NCBI RefSeq assembly: GCF_002968285.2
Contig: NZ_CP134400.1
Location: forward strand, 3,720,001 to 3,784,000
Source: Mycobacterium sp. ITM-2016-00318
GTDB lineage: Bacteria; Actinomycetota; Actinomycetes; Mycobacteriales; Mycobacteriaceae
Length of the DNA: 64,000 nt
Direction: 5' to 3'
Shown here: positions 35,507 through 43,486 of the stretch, one piece after another
Numbering within the stretch: position 1 is the stretch's first letter
How the letters are laid out: each line of letters starts with the position of its first letter
Notes under the pieces: generated by a model
The model's input: the letters and a program-made list of their open reading frames with translations, nothing else
The model's database searches: none
Told to the model about the DNA's origin: nothing
Translations under genes and position numbers: made by a program

Positions 35507-36708
35507 CGACATCTGAACTCGTCTTCGACCCCTTCTCCGAGGAATTCTTCAACGGACCGTGGGAGATCTACCGGCGTATGCGCGAGGAAGCGCCGGTCTA
35601 CTACAACGACGAACATGACTTCTACGCGTTGTCACGGCACGAGGATGTCGCGGCAGCGTACAAGGACTTCGAGACCTATTCGTCGGCGTACGGATTGGAC
35701 CTGTCGAGCGTCCGGTCCGACGAACCGATGATGGCGAAGATGATCATCCTGATGGATCCGCCCGAACACCGGCAGATGCGGAGCCTGGTCAACAAGGTGT
35801 TCACACCGCGGGCCATCGAGGCGTTGCGGCCGATGGTGACCGAGACCATCGACCGCTACATCACACGAGCCGAGGCCGACCGGTTCGATGTCGTAAGGGA
35901 CTTCTCCGCCCTCTTCCCCGTACAGGTGATCACTCAGATGCTCGGCGTGCCCGAGGAGCACCGCCAACAGGTCGGCGAGTGGGTGGACATCACCCTGCGT
36001 CGCGAGCCCGGTCAGATCGACATGTCCGAGGAGGGGATGCAAGCGGTCGGGGAATTGATGGGCCTCTACTACAAGATCATTCAGCAGCGACGCGCCGAAC
36101 CCCGCGACGACATGTTCAGTCGGTTGATCGCTGCCGAGATCGCACGGGAGGACGGTGAGCGCGAGACGCTCGACGACTTCGAGATCGCCGGGTTCGCAAC
36201 CCTGTTGGGCGGGGCAGGGGCAGAGACCGTCACCAAGCTGGTCGGCAACGCGGCGGCGACGTTCGCGCGGTTCCCAGACCAGTGGCAGAAGCTGCTCGAC
36301 GACCGCAGCAAGATTCCGGACGCGGTCGAGGAGCTGCTGCGTTATGAGGCGCCGAACCAGTACAACGTGCGTCGCTCCATGAAAGAGGTGACACTGCACG
36401 GTGTCACGATCCCGCCGGGCAAACCCGTTTTCCTGCTGGGCGGTTCGGCGAACCGCGATCCCGAGGCGTTCACTGACGCCGACACCTTCGATATCGACCG
36501 CGACCGCACAGAGGCGCAGAACCTCGGCTTCGGCTATGGCGTGCACAGCTGTCTGGGCGCTGCGCTGGCCCGGATGGAAAGTGCGCTCGCGCTCGAGCGT
36601 CTGCTCGACTTCATGCCGCGCTACGAGGTGCTGTGGGACGAGTGCAAGCGAGTCGCGGCCCAGAACGTCGCTGGCTGGTCAAGCGTCCCGGTGCGCGTGC
36701 TCAGCTGA
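35503..36708 (+). CDS. Cytochrome P450, paralogue of the one at 34107
   Basis: 401 residues from GTG. I-helix LGGAGAETVTK, K-helix EELLRYEAP and haem loop FGYGVHSCLGAALAR (C350). The close likeness to the first P450 but different distal-loop residues (YEAPNQYNVRRSMKE against YVGPVQYNVRFTLKE) suggests two positions or two substrates oxidised in one pathway. It ends the rightward group, converging on the DUF1330 gene 21 bases further on. Confidence 0.95.
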   Translation: MTTSELVFDPFSEEFFNGPWEIYRRMREEAPVYYNDEHDFYALSRHEDVAAAYKDFETYSSAYGLDLSSVRSDEPMMAKMIILMDPPEHRQMRSLVNKVFTPRAIEALRPMVTETIDRYITRAEADRFDVVRDFSALFPVQVITQMLGVPEEHRQQVGEWVDITLRREPGQIDMSEEGMQAVGELMGLYYKIIQQRRAEPRDDMFSRLIAAEIAREDGERETLDDFEIAGFATLLGGAGAETVTKLVGNAAATFARFPDQWQKLLDDRSKIPDAVEELLRYEAPNQYNVRRSMKEVTLHGVTIPPGKPVFLLGGSANRDPEAFTDADTFDIDRDRTEAQNLGFGYGVHSCLGAALARMESALALERLLDFMPRYEVLWDECKRVAAQNVAGWSSVPVRVLS

Positions 36709-36729
36709 GCCCGTGCCGTGAGCGCGCGA

Positions 36730-37017
36730 TCAGCCCAGGCCGTGCAGGATGGCGCCGTTGCAGTCGGCGGCCGCCTGCCGCAGCTTGACCGCTTCCTGAT
36801 AGGCGTCGGAGTTGTACCAGTCGCGGGCGGCTTCAACCGATTCGAACTCGAGCAGAACCGTCTGGGTGCCATGCCACTCACCCTCGAGCACCTCGGCCTT
36901 CTGGTCGAATGCCAGGATCGTCGCGCCGGCCATCGCCTTGCCGGCGAGCTTGGCGTACTCGGTCATCCCGGCGGGGTCCTTGACGTCCTCGGTGATGACT
37001 ATGTAACCCTTCGGCAC
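36730..37017 (-). CDS. DUF1330 family small protein
   Basis: 95 residues from GTG preceded by GGAGGAG eight bases upstream. The pattern PKGYIVITEDVKDPAGM, QTVLLEFESVEAARDWYNSDAYQEAVKLR is that of DUF1330, a dimeric alpha/beta-barrel fold. Its biochemical role is unknown; the fold often serves in small monooxygenases or isomerases. It is the last gene of the long leftward operon that contains both Rieske oxygenases. Confidence 0.88.
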   Translation of the reverse strand: MPKGYIVITEDVKDPAGMTEYAKLAGKAMAGATILAFDQKAEVLEGEWHGTQTVLLEFESVEAARDWYNSDAYQEAVKLRQAAADCNGAILHGLG

Positions 37018-37058
37018 TGAAACTCTCCTCCATTGATTGTCGGCATCGCCGACGTGGC

Positions 37059-37250
37059 TCAGTCGTTTTCGGCGATTGCTTGTTCGGGACAGTTGACGAT
37101 GGCCTCTTTCGCGGAGTCCTCCAGACCCGCGGGCACGTCTTCGGGATCGGCGACGGCGTATCCGTCGTCGGTCATGCTGAACACCTCCGGGCACAGGGTC
37201 AGGCACATGCCGTGGCCGCGGCACCGGTCCTCGTCGACGGTGACCTTCAC
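37059..37250 (-). CDS. Small ferredoxin with a possible fourth cysteine ligand
   Basis: 63 residues, CRGHGMCLTLCP ... NCPEQAI. Compared with the ferredoxins at 4005 and 35306 (CxxxxxC then Ala or Ile-Ile before Pro), this one has a cysteine before the proline, giving C-x5-C-x3-C and a final C. It could thus bind a [4Fe-4S] instead of a [3Fe-4S] cluster. It overlaps the P450 stop by four bases and should be that enzyme's electron donor. Confidence 0.9.
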   Translation of the reverse strand: MKVTVDEDRCRGHGMCLTLCPEVFSMTDDGYAVADPEDVPAGLEDSAKEAIVNCPEQAIAEND

Positions 37251-38542
37251 GAGGCACCGTCTGCGAGGTCGAATTCGAGGTGCAGTTCGGTCAGCCCGCG
37301 CAGAATGTATGTCGGGATGTACTGGTAGTTACGGCTTCCGGCGGGACCGTGATGCGCTTCGCTGATCCGGATGTCGGTGGTGCGGTCCAGCAGCCGTTCG
37401 AGCCCGACCCTGGTCTCCGCACGTGCCAGCGGGGCACCGGGACAGCTGTGGATGCCACGGCCGAAAGCCAGGTGCTGGCGCGCGTTCTTGCGCTCGGGGT
37501 CGAACGAATCGGGATCCTCGAACCGACGCGGGTCGCGGTTGGCGGCCCCGTTGACCACCATCACGGTGCAACCGGCACCGAGTGATTCGTCGCCGATGGT
37601 GGTCGGCGTCCGCGACAACCGGAAATCGCCCTTGACCGGGCTCTCGATCCGCAGGCACTCCTCGATGAAGTTCGGCAGCAGGCTGCGGTCGTCGCGCAGC
37701 CTGCGCTGGATGTCGGGATGGTCTCCCATGACCTTCAACGCGGTGGACAGCAACCGCACCGTCGTTTCCTGGCCGGCGGAGAAGACGTTGGTGGCCACCC
37801 GCACGACGTCGGCGACCGAGGGCATCGTGCCGTCCGGGAAAGTCGCCGTCGCCAGCCCCGTCAGCACATCGTCACGGGGCTCGCGCCGACGGTCCTCGAC
37901 ATACTCGGCGAAGATTTCGTACAGGTATTCCAGCGGAGTCTTGGCCAGTGTCTTCTCAGCGTTGCCGAGCCCGCTGCCGTGGGTTCCGCGGGCGAGCCGC
38001 TCGAGCAGTTCGGGCCGGTCCTCTTCCGGCACGCCGAGCAGATCGGCGATGACGCGCAGCGTGAAGGGAGCCGCGAATCCCTTGATGAACTCGCCCTCCC
38101 CCGGCGCCAGGAACTCGTCGAGGATGTCGTCGGCGAGCGCCCACATCGCGTCCTCGTTCTCCTTGAGGCGCTTGGGAGTGATCAGCCGCATCAACAGTGC
38201 GCGGTGATTGGTGTGCGTCGGAGGGTCCAGCGTCGGTAACTGGTCGCTGAACGGGATCTCGTCGCGGTGCTCCACGATCAGATCCGTGATGTCTCGATCT
38301 TCCAGGCCCTCCAAGGATACGGGGAATCCGGGAAACGGGCCGGTGACCGAGATGCAGGAGGAGAACGTCTCGGCGTCGTTGTAGACGTCGACGGCCTCCT
38401 GCCAGCCGGTGACCATCGTCACGCCGTAGTGGTCCTCGCGGCTGACCGGGCACTTGTCGCGAAGTGCCGCGTAGAACCGGTACGGGTCATCGGTCAGACG
38501 GCTGTCCCGAAAGAAGTCGACCGAGGTCAGGTCCTCCGTCAT
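37247..38542 (-). CDS. Cytochrome P450
   Basis: 431 residues from the ATG at 38542, behind GGAG. I-helix VFSAGQETTVR, K-helix EECLRIESPVKG and haem loop FGRGIHSCPGAPLARAE (C367). The proline after the haem cysteine distinguishes it from the other five P450s here. A perfect GAGAA-N5-TTCTC palindrome lies 31 bases upstream of the start, implying its own promoter within the long leftward gene series. Confidence 0.95.
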   Translation of the reverse strand: MTEDLTSVDFFRDSRLTDDPYRFYAALRDKCPVSREDHYGVTMVTGWQEAVDVYNDAETFSSCISVTGPFPGFPVSLEGLEDRDITDLIVEHRDEIPFSDQLPTLDPPTHTNHRALLMRLITPKRLKENEDAMWALADDILDEFLAPGEGEFIKGFAAPFTLRVIADLLGVPEEDRPELLERLARGTHGSGLGNAEKTLAKTPLEYLYEIFAEYVEDRRREPRDDVLTGLATATFPDGTMPSVADVVRVATNVFSAGQETTVRLLSTALKVMGDHPDIQRRLRDDRSLLPNFIEECLRIESPVKGDFRLSRTPTTIGDESLGAGCTVMVVNGAANRDPRRFEDPDSFDPERKNARQHLAFGRGIHSCPGAPLARAETRVGLERLLDRTTDIRISEAHHGPAGSRNYQYIPTYILRGLTELHLEFDLADGAS

Positions 38543-38572
38543 GCGCGCTCCGTTTCCACGAGTCCAGGCCAC

Positions 38573-38587
38573 GAGAACGTGATTCTC
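38573..38587. promoter_or_regulatory. Perfect GAGAA-N5-TTCTC palindrome
   Basis: GAGAACGTGATTCTC, 31 bases before the P450 start, the same offset as the element before the aldehyde dehydrogenase (31) and close to that before the acyl-CoA dehydrogenase (35). The constant distance supports a shared operator or promoter element. Confidence 0.6.
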
Positions 38588-38668
38588 ATATGCGGGTATC
38601 AGGTTTTCACAATGGGCACGTCGCCGTCAACGAGGGCGCTGTGCGCTCGCCCAGCGCAGCGGCGGTAT

Positions 38669-39514
38669 CTATTGGATCGGCTCGTCGCCCAGCACCGTCG
38701 TCCGTAGCATCTCGCGCGGCGAATCGCGGTCATATGGCGCCGCTCGGTGCAGGACACCGTTGTTGTCCCAGATCACCGTGTCGCCGACGGACCAGCGGTG
38801 GCTGTACACGAGGTCCGGCTGCGTGGCGCGGTCGAGAAGATCGGCGAGCAACGCCCTGCCCTCGTTGATATCCATCCCGACGACGTAGTCCGCCGATGCG
38901 CCGAGAACCAGCGACTTTCGGCCGCTGCGGTGCGTCCACACCAGGGGATGCTCATGGGTGGGGCGGGACCGCCACTTCGCCACCAGCTCCGGCGACGGAT
39001 CAGAATCGACCCGACGTTGCGACGCCTCCAGCGAATGCACCACTCGCAGCGCACCCAGGCGTTCCTTCTCCTCCTCGCTGAACGCCTCGTAGGCGGCATA
39101 AGAGTTCGCGAACTCCGTCTCACCGCCACGGTCGGCCACCTGCTTGGCCGACAGCACGGTCGCCTTCTGCGGGCATTCGCCGTTGGTCGGGGTGCACCCG
39201 TCGATATGCCAGTCGAACGTGGCCCGTAGATAGTCCGCCGAGGCATTCTTCGACTTGTCCAGCGTCACCGGGTAAATACCGGCGACCGGATGATGCCCGT
39301 CGGAGGAGTGGTCGATGTCGCCAAGTCGCCTGCAGAACGCCACCTGCGCCTCGGGCCCAAGGCCCAGCCCTGGAAACACCAGCACACCACTGTCCTCGAG
39401 CGCATCCAGGATGGCGGCGCCCAGTGCGTCGTCGGTGGCCAGCAGGTCGGAATCCAGACCGGTCACCTCAGCGCCCACCGATGCGGTGAGCTTGTTGATC
39501 GTCAGCAGACTCAT
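38669..39514 (-). CDS. TauD/TfdA family Fe(II)/2-oxoglutarate dioxygenase
   Basis: 281-residue oxygenase. The iron triad is H103 and D105 in FDWHIDG plus the distal histidine in GVLHRAAPYDR (about H256); the 2-oxoglutarate arginine is probably in SPREMLRTT. The length is typical of the family. It would hydroxylate or oxidatively cleave a small substrate. It lies 13 bases after the small Rieske-associated protein gene and is followed by the P450 operon. Substrate unknown; the family includes sulfonate, aryloxyacetate and carnitine-precursor oxygenases. Confidence 0.9.
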   Translation of the reverse strand: MSLLTINKLTASVGAEVTGLDSDLLATDDALGAAILDALEDSGVLVFPGLGLGPEAQVAFCRRLGDIDHSSDGHHPVAGIYPVTLDKSKNASADYLRATFDWHIDGCTPTNGECPQKATVLSAKQVADRGGETEFANSYAAYEAFSEEEKERLGALRVVHSLEASQRRVDSDPSPELVAKWRSRPTHEHPLVWTHRSGRKSLVLGASADYVVGMDINEGRALLADLLDRATQPDLVYSHRWSVGDTVIWDNNGVLHRAAPYDRDSPREMLRTTVLGDEPIQ

Positions 39515-39527
39515 GTCCGTCCCGTCC

Positions 39528-39869
39528 TCACGGCACCGGCGCGCTGACGCGGTGCATGACGGCGTCGGCGGAGTCGGCGGGTTTCTGGGTGCCGAAGACC
39601 TCGACGGCCATCGACACCATGATCATCGAATAGACGAGGCGCAGGAGGTTCAGCGCATCCTCTGGCACATCGTCGAGCGGGAACTTGTCGCAGTAGTCGA
39701 TCGCCTCCTCGAAACGAGGAGTGAACGCATCATAGAACTCCCGAATCTCCGGCATGGGCGTGGCCAACCGGGTGGCCCAGCGCTCCGGTTCGGTTGCCAG
39801 ACACCACTTCTCGGCGAACTGCTCGAACTCGGCGAAAGCACTTGGTAGGCGGGCATCGGTCATGGTCAT
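39528..39869 (-). CDS. Small unknown protein paired with Rieske oxygenase (copy 1)
   Basis: 113-residue, mostly helical acidic protein whose ATG overlaps the Rieske oxygenase stop (ATGA). It is homologous to the product of 44764, which also directly follows a Rieske oxygenase: both contain WCLATE-ER-A-RLA, FYDA-T-R-EEAI, YCDKF-LD, P-D-LNL and YSMI and end in PVP. No cluster-binding or catalytic motif is seen apart from conserved cysteines in WCLAT and YCDKF. Position and conservation suggest an accessory subunit of the oxygenase, unlike the known cone-shaped beta subunit. Confidence 0.85.
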   Translation of the reverse strand: MTMTDARLPSAFAEFEQFAEKWCLATEPERWATRLATPMPEIREFYDAFTPRFEEAIDYCDKFPLDDVPEDALNLLRLVYSMIMVSMAVEVFGTQKPADSADAVMHRVSAPVP

Positions 39870-41125
39870 ACCCCCACCGGGCTACGTTCGGCCTTGTACT
39901 CCTCGACCCAGTCGACGGCGACCTTGTGTAGATGCCGTACGAGTATTTCCTGGTCGCTGAGCGGAAAATCGTCGACGACGTCGTACTCCAACGCTGCCTG
40001 CGTGCCGCCGAGCATGCCCGCGTCCTGCAGCGCGAACTCCTTGAGCACCACAGAGGCGACCTCGTGTTCGATACGCTCATGGACGGTGCGTGCGGGGTGA
40101 AAGGCGTTGTACGCCTCGAACTTATGGGTGTTGTGCGAGGTCGGCCAGTAACGGTACAGCAGATACCAGCCGTGGTAGATCAGGATCTCAAGGTTCGGGA
40201 AGATCTGGAAGTTAGTGATGCCCCACGGTTCGATCCCACCCGGGTTCAGGCCGGCCGACTGGTGCGTCTCCGGTGTCCGCCAGGGCCCGACAAGTCCGCT
40301 GCGCGTGACTCTTTCGATCGGATACATGTACTCGGGGGCGAGTAACCAGCGTCTGGTACCCGCGGTCGACACCAGGCGGTGCGGACCGTCGATCTGGAAG
40401 TGTCCGCATTCGAACGTCTGGTTGGGCTGGCGCACCTCGCTGGGCACCTGCTGGCTGTGCAGCGAGGGCACATGGTAGTACTCCTGGAAAGCGTCCGCGA
40501 AGATCTTCCAGTTGCTGTTGTTCTGCGCAGCGAACTCGTAACGCTCCGTCATCAATTCGAATGGATAGTCGTCGAGCGCGGTGATCATCGGCCCGAGGAA
40601 CTCGCGAAGTGTCCATCGCGGCTCAGGGTCGAAGTTGATGAAGATGAACCCGTTCCAGATGTCGCACTGCACGGGCTTTAGCCCATACTGCGCAGTGTCG
40701 AGGCCGAAGAACTCGCCCTCCTGCTGCACGAACGTCAGGTCGCCCTTCAGGTCATAACGCCATCCGTGGTACTTGCAGGTGAACTGACGGCAGGTGCCCT
40801 TGACCTCCTCGTTGGGATAGTCGTTCCACACCAGCTTGTTTCCGCGGTGACGGCAGATGTTGTAGAAGGCGCGGATCTGCTGGTCCTTACCCCGGACCAC
40901 GATCACCGAGGTTCTGGCCGCGTCGATCTCCTTGGTGAGGTAGCTACCCACGCGCGGCAATTCCTCGACGCGGGCGACGTTGAGCCAGGCCCGTTTGAAG
41001 ACGGCCTCGCGTTCGAGTTCGTAGAACTCGGGTGAGGTCGAGTCGCGGAACGAGATCGGCCCGGTTCCGAGTCCCGGGTAATGCTCCGTCCAGGTGCCCT
41101 CTGCCGGCTTAGGCCACTTCCCCAT
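39866..41125 (-). CDS. Rieske non-haem iron oxygenase, alpha subunit (1)
   Basis: 419 residues from the ATG after GGGAGG. The Rieske cluster ligands are C91/H93 (CRHRGNKLVW) and C117/H120 (CKYHGWRYDL). The catalytic domain carries the mononuclear-iron motif DAFQEYYHVPSLHSQ with two histidines, and a C-terminal extension. The protein at 45110 is a close paralogue with identical spacing. Electrons should come from the FAD/2Fe-2S reductase two genes upstream. The long form and missing beta subunit fit ring-hydroxylating or demethylating oxygenases; the substrate is unknown. Confidence 0.94.
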   Translation of the reverse strand: MGKWPKPAEGTWTEHYPGLGTGPISFRDSTSPEFYELEREAVFKRAWLNVARVEELPRVGSYLTKEIDAARTSVIVVRGKDQQIRAFYNICRHRGNKLVWNDYPNEEVKGTCRQFTCKYHGWRYDLKGDLTFVQQEGEFFGLDTAQYGLKPVQCDIWNGFIFINFDPEPRWTLREFLGPMITALDDYPFELMTERYEFAAQNNSNWKIFADAFQEYYHVPSLHSQQVPSEVRQPNQTFECGHFQIDGPHRLVSTAGTRRWLLAPEYMYPIERVTRSGLVGPWRTPETHQSAGLNPGGIEPWGITNFQIFPNLEILIYHGWYLLYRYWPTSHNTHKFEAYNAFHPARTVHERIEHEVASVVLKEFALQDAGMLGGTQAALEYDVVDDFPLSDQEILVRHLHKVAVDWVEEYKAERSPVGV

Positions 41126-41163
41126 GCGAACCTCCCTGTGGTGGTTGGAATCTCGAACATTCA

Positions 41164-41907
41164 TCACATCACCGATCCGCCGTTGACACCGAGTGTCTGT
41201 CCGGTGATGAAACCGGCCTCCTCGGAGCACAGGAAGCCGACCGCGGCGGCGATGTCATCGCCCGTACCGAGATGTCCGAGCGGAACACTGGCCGCCATCT
41301 GCTCGTTGGAGGGCAGATGGCCGGACGCCTGTCCCGCGTGCTGCATCGGCGTCTCGATGGCCGACGGCGGAATGTTGTTCACGGTGATGCCCGCCGGACC
41401 GTATTCGCGAGCAAGGGATCTGGTCAGCGAGAGCAGTGCGCCCTTGGACGCGGCGTAGTGCGCCATGCCCGGTGAACCGCGCTGGGCGCTGGACGAGGAG
41501 ATCATGACGATGCGCCCCCAACCGGCCTCGAGCATGTCGGGCACCGCGACCTGACAGCAGTGGAAGGTCCCCGTGAGGTTCACGTCGATCAGACGCTGCC
41601 AGGCTTGCACGCTGATGTCGGTGAACGGCGCCCAGTCCACCGCACCCGCGCTGGTGACCAGGATGTGCACCGGGCCCAACTCGCTGCGCACCTTGGCGAA
41701 GGCTTCCTCGACAGCCGCGCGGTCGCGAACGTCGGCGGCCACCCCGAGCGCCGTCACGCCTTCTGCGCGCAACTCCTCCGCGACCCGTTGGGCCGCCTCG
41801 CCGTTGAGGTCGAGCGCGGCCACCTTGTGCCCGCGCCTACCGAGTTCGCGGCAGGTCGCTTCGCCCATCCCGGAGGCTCCCCCGGTCACCACCGCGACGC
41901 GGATCAA
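41164..41907 (-). CDS. Short-chain dehydrogenase/reductase
   Basis: 247 residues if translation begins at the TTG at 41907, directly before the first strand (IRVAVVTGGASGMG); the open frame reaches further upstream into the reductase gene without SDR-like sequence. Motifs: TGGASGMG, VTSAGAVD (SAG in place of NAG), ISSSSAQRG and YAASK. It ends GFITGQTLGVNGG, like the SDR at 2405. It lies between the reductase and the first Rieske oxygenase, so it may oxidise the diol or alcohol made by that enzyme. Confidence 0.88.
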   Translation of the reverse strand: MIRVAVVTGGASGMGEATCRELGRRGHKVAALDLNGEAAQRVAEELRAEGVTALGVAADVRDRAAVEEAFAKVRSELGPVHILVTSAGAVDWAPFTDISVQAWQRLIDVNLTGTFHCCQVAVPDMLEAGWGRIVMISSSSAQRGSPGMAHYAASKGALLSLTRSLAREYGPAGITVNNIPPSAIETPMQHAGQASGHLPSNEQMAASVPLGHLGTGDDIAAAVGFLCSEEAGFITGQTLGVNGGSVM

Positions 41908-41936
41908 CCGAGTTGTCCCATCACTCGACCTCGCTT

Positions 41937-42959
41937 CTACTCGTAGACCACATGGACTGATCGGCTCGTAGGTAGAGACTGGCATGTCAGCACCCAGCCG
42001 TCGGCCACTTCGTCGTCATCGAGCGCGTCGTTGTTCAGCATCCTCGCGCTGCCGGAGACGATGCGCGCCATGCACGTTCCGCAGGAGCCGGTCTCGCACG
42101 ACGATGGAGCCCGCAGACCCGCGATGCGCGCGGTCTGCAGCAACGTGTTGCCTGCGCGGTAGTCGGCGGTGGTGGTCTTGCGATCGAGTTCGATCACGAC
42201 TTCTTCGGTCTGCTCGGAAGCAAGGGCGGCGTCGGTGGAAACCGGTTCCACCGAGAAACGTTCGAGGTGAACACGTTCGTGCGGCACACCATAGCCGAGC
42301 ACCGTGTCCTCCACGGTGTCCATGAAGGGTCCGGGGCCGCAGATGTAATAGTCCGCCGCACCGGCGCCGGCGACGAACGACTCGACCACCGAGGCCGTCA
42401 CCACACCGCTGTCGTCATCGATGTGGTGCTGGACCACCAGCCGGTCTGCGTGCTCGTCGGCCAACCGGGTGAGCGCATCGGCGAAGATCACCGATTCGCG
42501 ACTGCGGTTGGCGTAGAACAGCCGGATCTGCCGCGACGAGCTCACCAGCGCCGTGCGCACCAAGGACATGATCGGCGTGATGCCGCTGCCACCGGCGAAC
42601 GCCACGATCTCGTCGGCGGTGTCACGCAGACAAAACCGACCCTCGGGCGGCGCGGCGTGGATCTCCAACCCTTCGGCGACGGTGTCGTTGAGCCAGTTCG
42701 ACACCACACCGCCGGGATCACGCTTGACGGTGATCTGCAGGTCGTCTTCGAGCGGTGCCGACGACATGGAATAGCAACGGCGAAGTTCCTGGCCCCCGAC
42801 TGTGACGCGCAATGTCAGAAATTGACCGGCCCGATACTGGTACTGAGCTGAGCAGCACTCCGGCACGTCCAGCACCAGGGAGACGGCGTCAGACGTCTCG
42901 CGTACGACGCGCTTGACGCGCAGCGGCGCGAAGCCGTCGGCATCACTGTTCTCAGCCAT
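41937..42959 (-). CDS. Oxygenase reductase (FAD, NAD and 2Fe-2S domains)
   Basis: 340 residues. The FAD motif RRCYSMSSAP and the NAD motif FAGGSGITPIMS identify a ferredoxin-NADP-reductase-like module, followed by YICGPGPFMD. The C-terminal plant-type 2Fe-2S domain has CETGSCGTC and a last ligand in LTCQS. The order matches KshB/PaaE-type reductases. The ATG at 42959 is chosen over a TTG nine bases upstream. The only reductase of its kind in the window, it probably feeds both Rieske oxygenases. Two TCAAGTACTT boxes lie just upstream of its start. Confidence 0.94.
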   Translation of the reverse strand: MAENSDADGFAPLRVKRVVRETSDAVSLVLDVPECCSAQYQYRAGQFLTLRVTVGGQELRRCYSMSSAPLEDDLQITVKRDPGGVVSNWLNDTVAEGLEIHAAPPEGRFCLRDTADEIVAFAGGSGITPIMSLVRTALVSSSRQIRLFYANRSRESVIFADALTRLADEHADRLVVQHHIDDDSGVVTASVVESFVAGAGAADYYICGPGPFMDTVEDTVLGYGVPHERVHLERFSVEPVSTDAALASEQTEEVVIELDRKTTTADYRAGNTLLQTARIAGLRAPSSCETGSCGTCMARIVSGSARMLNNDALDDDEVADGWVLTCQSLPTSRSVHVVYE

Positions 42960-42969
42960 CGACTCCAAT

Positions 42970-43005
42970 ATATCAAGTACTTGTCATTCATCTCAAGTAC
43001 TTAAT
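42970..43005. promoter_or_regulatory. Double TCAAGTACTT operator
   Basis: Two copies of TCAAGTACTT (42973-42982 and 42993-43002) repeat with exactly 20 bases between centres, about two helical turns. The first extends to the near-palindrome ATATCAAGTACTTG and begins 11 bases before the reductase ATG. The gene directly upstream encodes a MarR regulator, and CAAGTACTTG-like palindromes are typical MarR sites. Related boxes occur at 46526 and 56780. Confidence 0.65.
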
Positions 43006-43010
43006 ACTCC

Positions 43011-43463
43011 CTACGAATCGATGTGATCTTCGTACAGCTCGTGGCCCGTGCCCTGCTCGACAACGCGCGCCAGCAGCTCACGCAGGGTTTTCTGCTCGGT
43101 CTTGGTCAGCACGCCGAAGACCTTGTCATGCGCGGCGATCGCGTCGCTGACGACGGCTTCAGCCACCTCGCGGCCCTGGTCGGTGAGGAACGCCTGCAGG
43201 ATTCGGCCGTGTTGAGGGTCCTGCTTGCGCTCCACGAGCCCGCGCCGTTCCAGTGCGGTGAGCGCGAGCTGCACCCCTTGCGGACTGATCAGCATCCGCC
43301 GAGCCAGATCAGCCCCTGACAGCCCCGGTTCGGCCGACAACTGGCGCAGCACACCGATCTGCGCGGTGCTGACGCCGTGCTCGCTCACCGCGTCGTTGAC
43401 CGTGGTCAAGGAGAAGTACCACGCCTGCTTGAGCAGCCACAGGATGTTGTCGGTTTGTTCCAC
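43011..43463 (-). CDS. MarR family transcriptional regulator
   Basis: 150-residue winged-helix regulator. The DNA-binding part reads AQIGVLRQLSAEPGLSGADLARRMLISPQGVQLALTALERRGLVERKQDPQHGR, with the wing at DPQHGR. N- and C-terminal helices would form the dimer interface. Located inside the Rieske operon right before the reductase and next to tandem TCAAGTACTT boxes, it most likely represses this operon and responds to an aromatic or hydrophobic acid; the ligand is not known. Confidence 0.92.
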   Translation of the reverse strand: MEQTDNILWLLKQAWYFSLTTVNDAVSEHGVSTAQIGVLRQLSAEPGLSGADLARRMLISPQGVQLALTALERRGLVERKQDPQHGRILQAFLTDQGREVAEAVVSDAIAAHDKVFGVLTKTEQKTLRELLARVVEQGTGHELYEDHIDS

Positions 43464-43486
43464 GCTCGCTCCTCTCGGTCTGGGCG

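Noticed and set aside
41908..41985. Longer N-terminus of the SDR reaching into the reductase gene
   Set aside because: The extra residues overlap the reductase C-terminus in another frame and show no SDR features; the TTG at 41907 precedes the first strand.
42970..43005. TCAAGTACTT boxes as KstR2 sites
   Set aside because: The first copy nearly fits the KstR2 consensus, but the second and the copy at 56780 break the palindrome, and a MarR gene lies next to the double site, so a MarR operator is the simpler reading.
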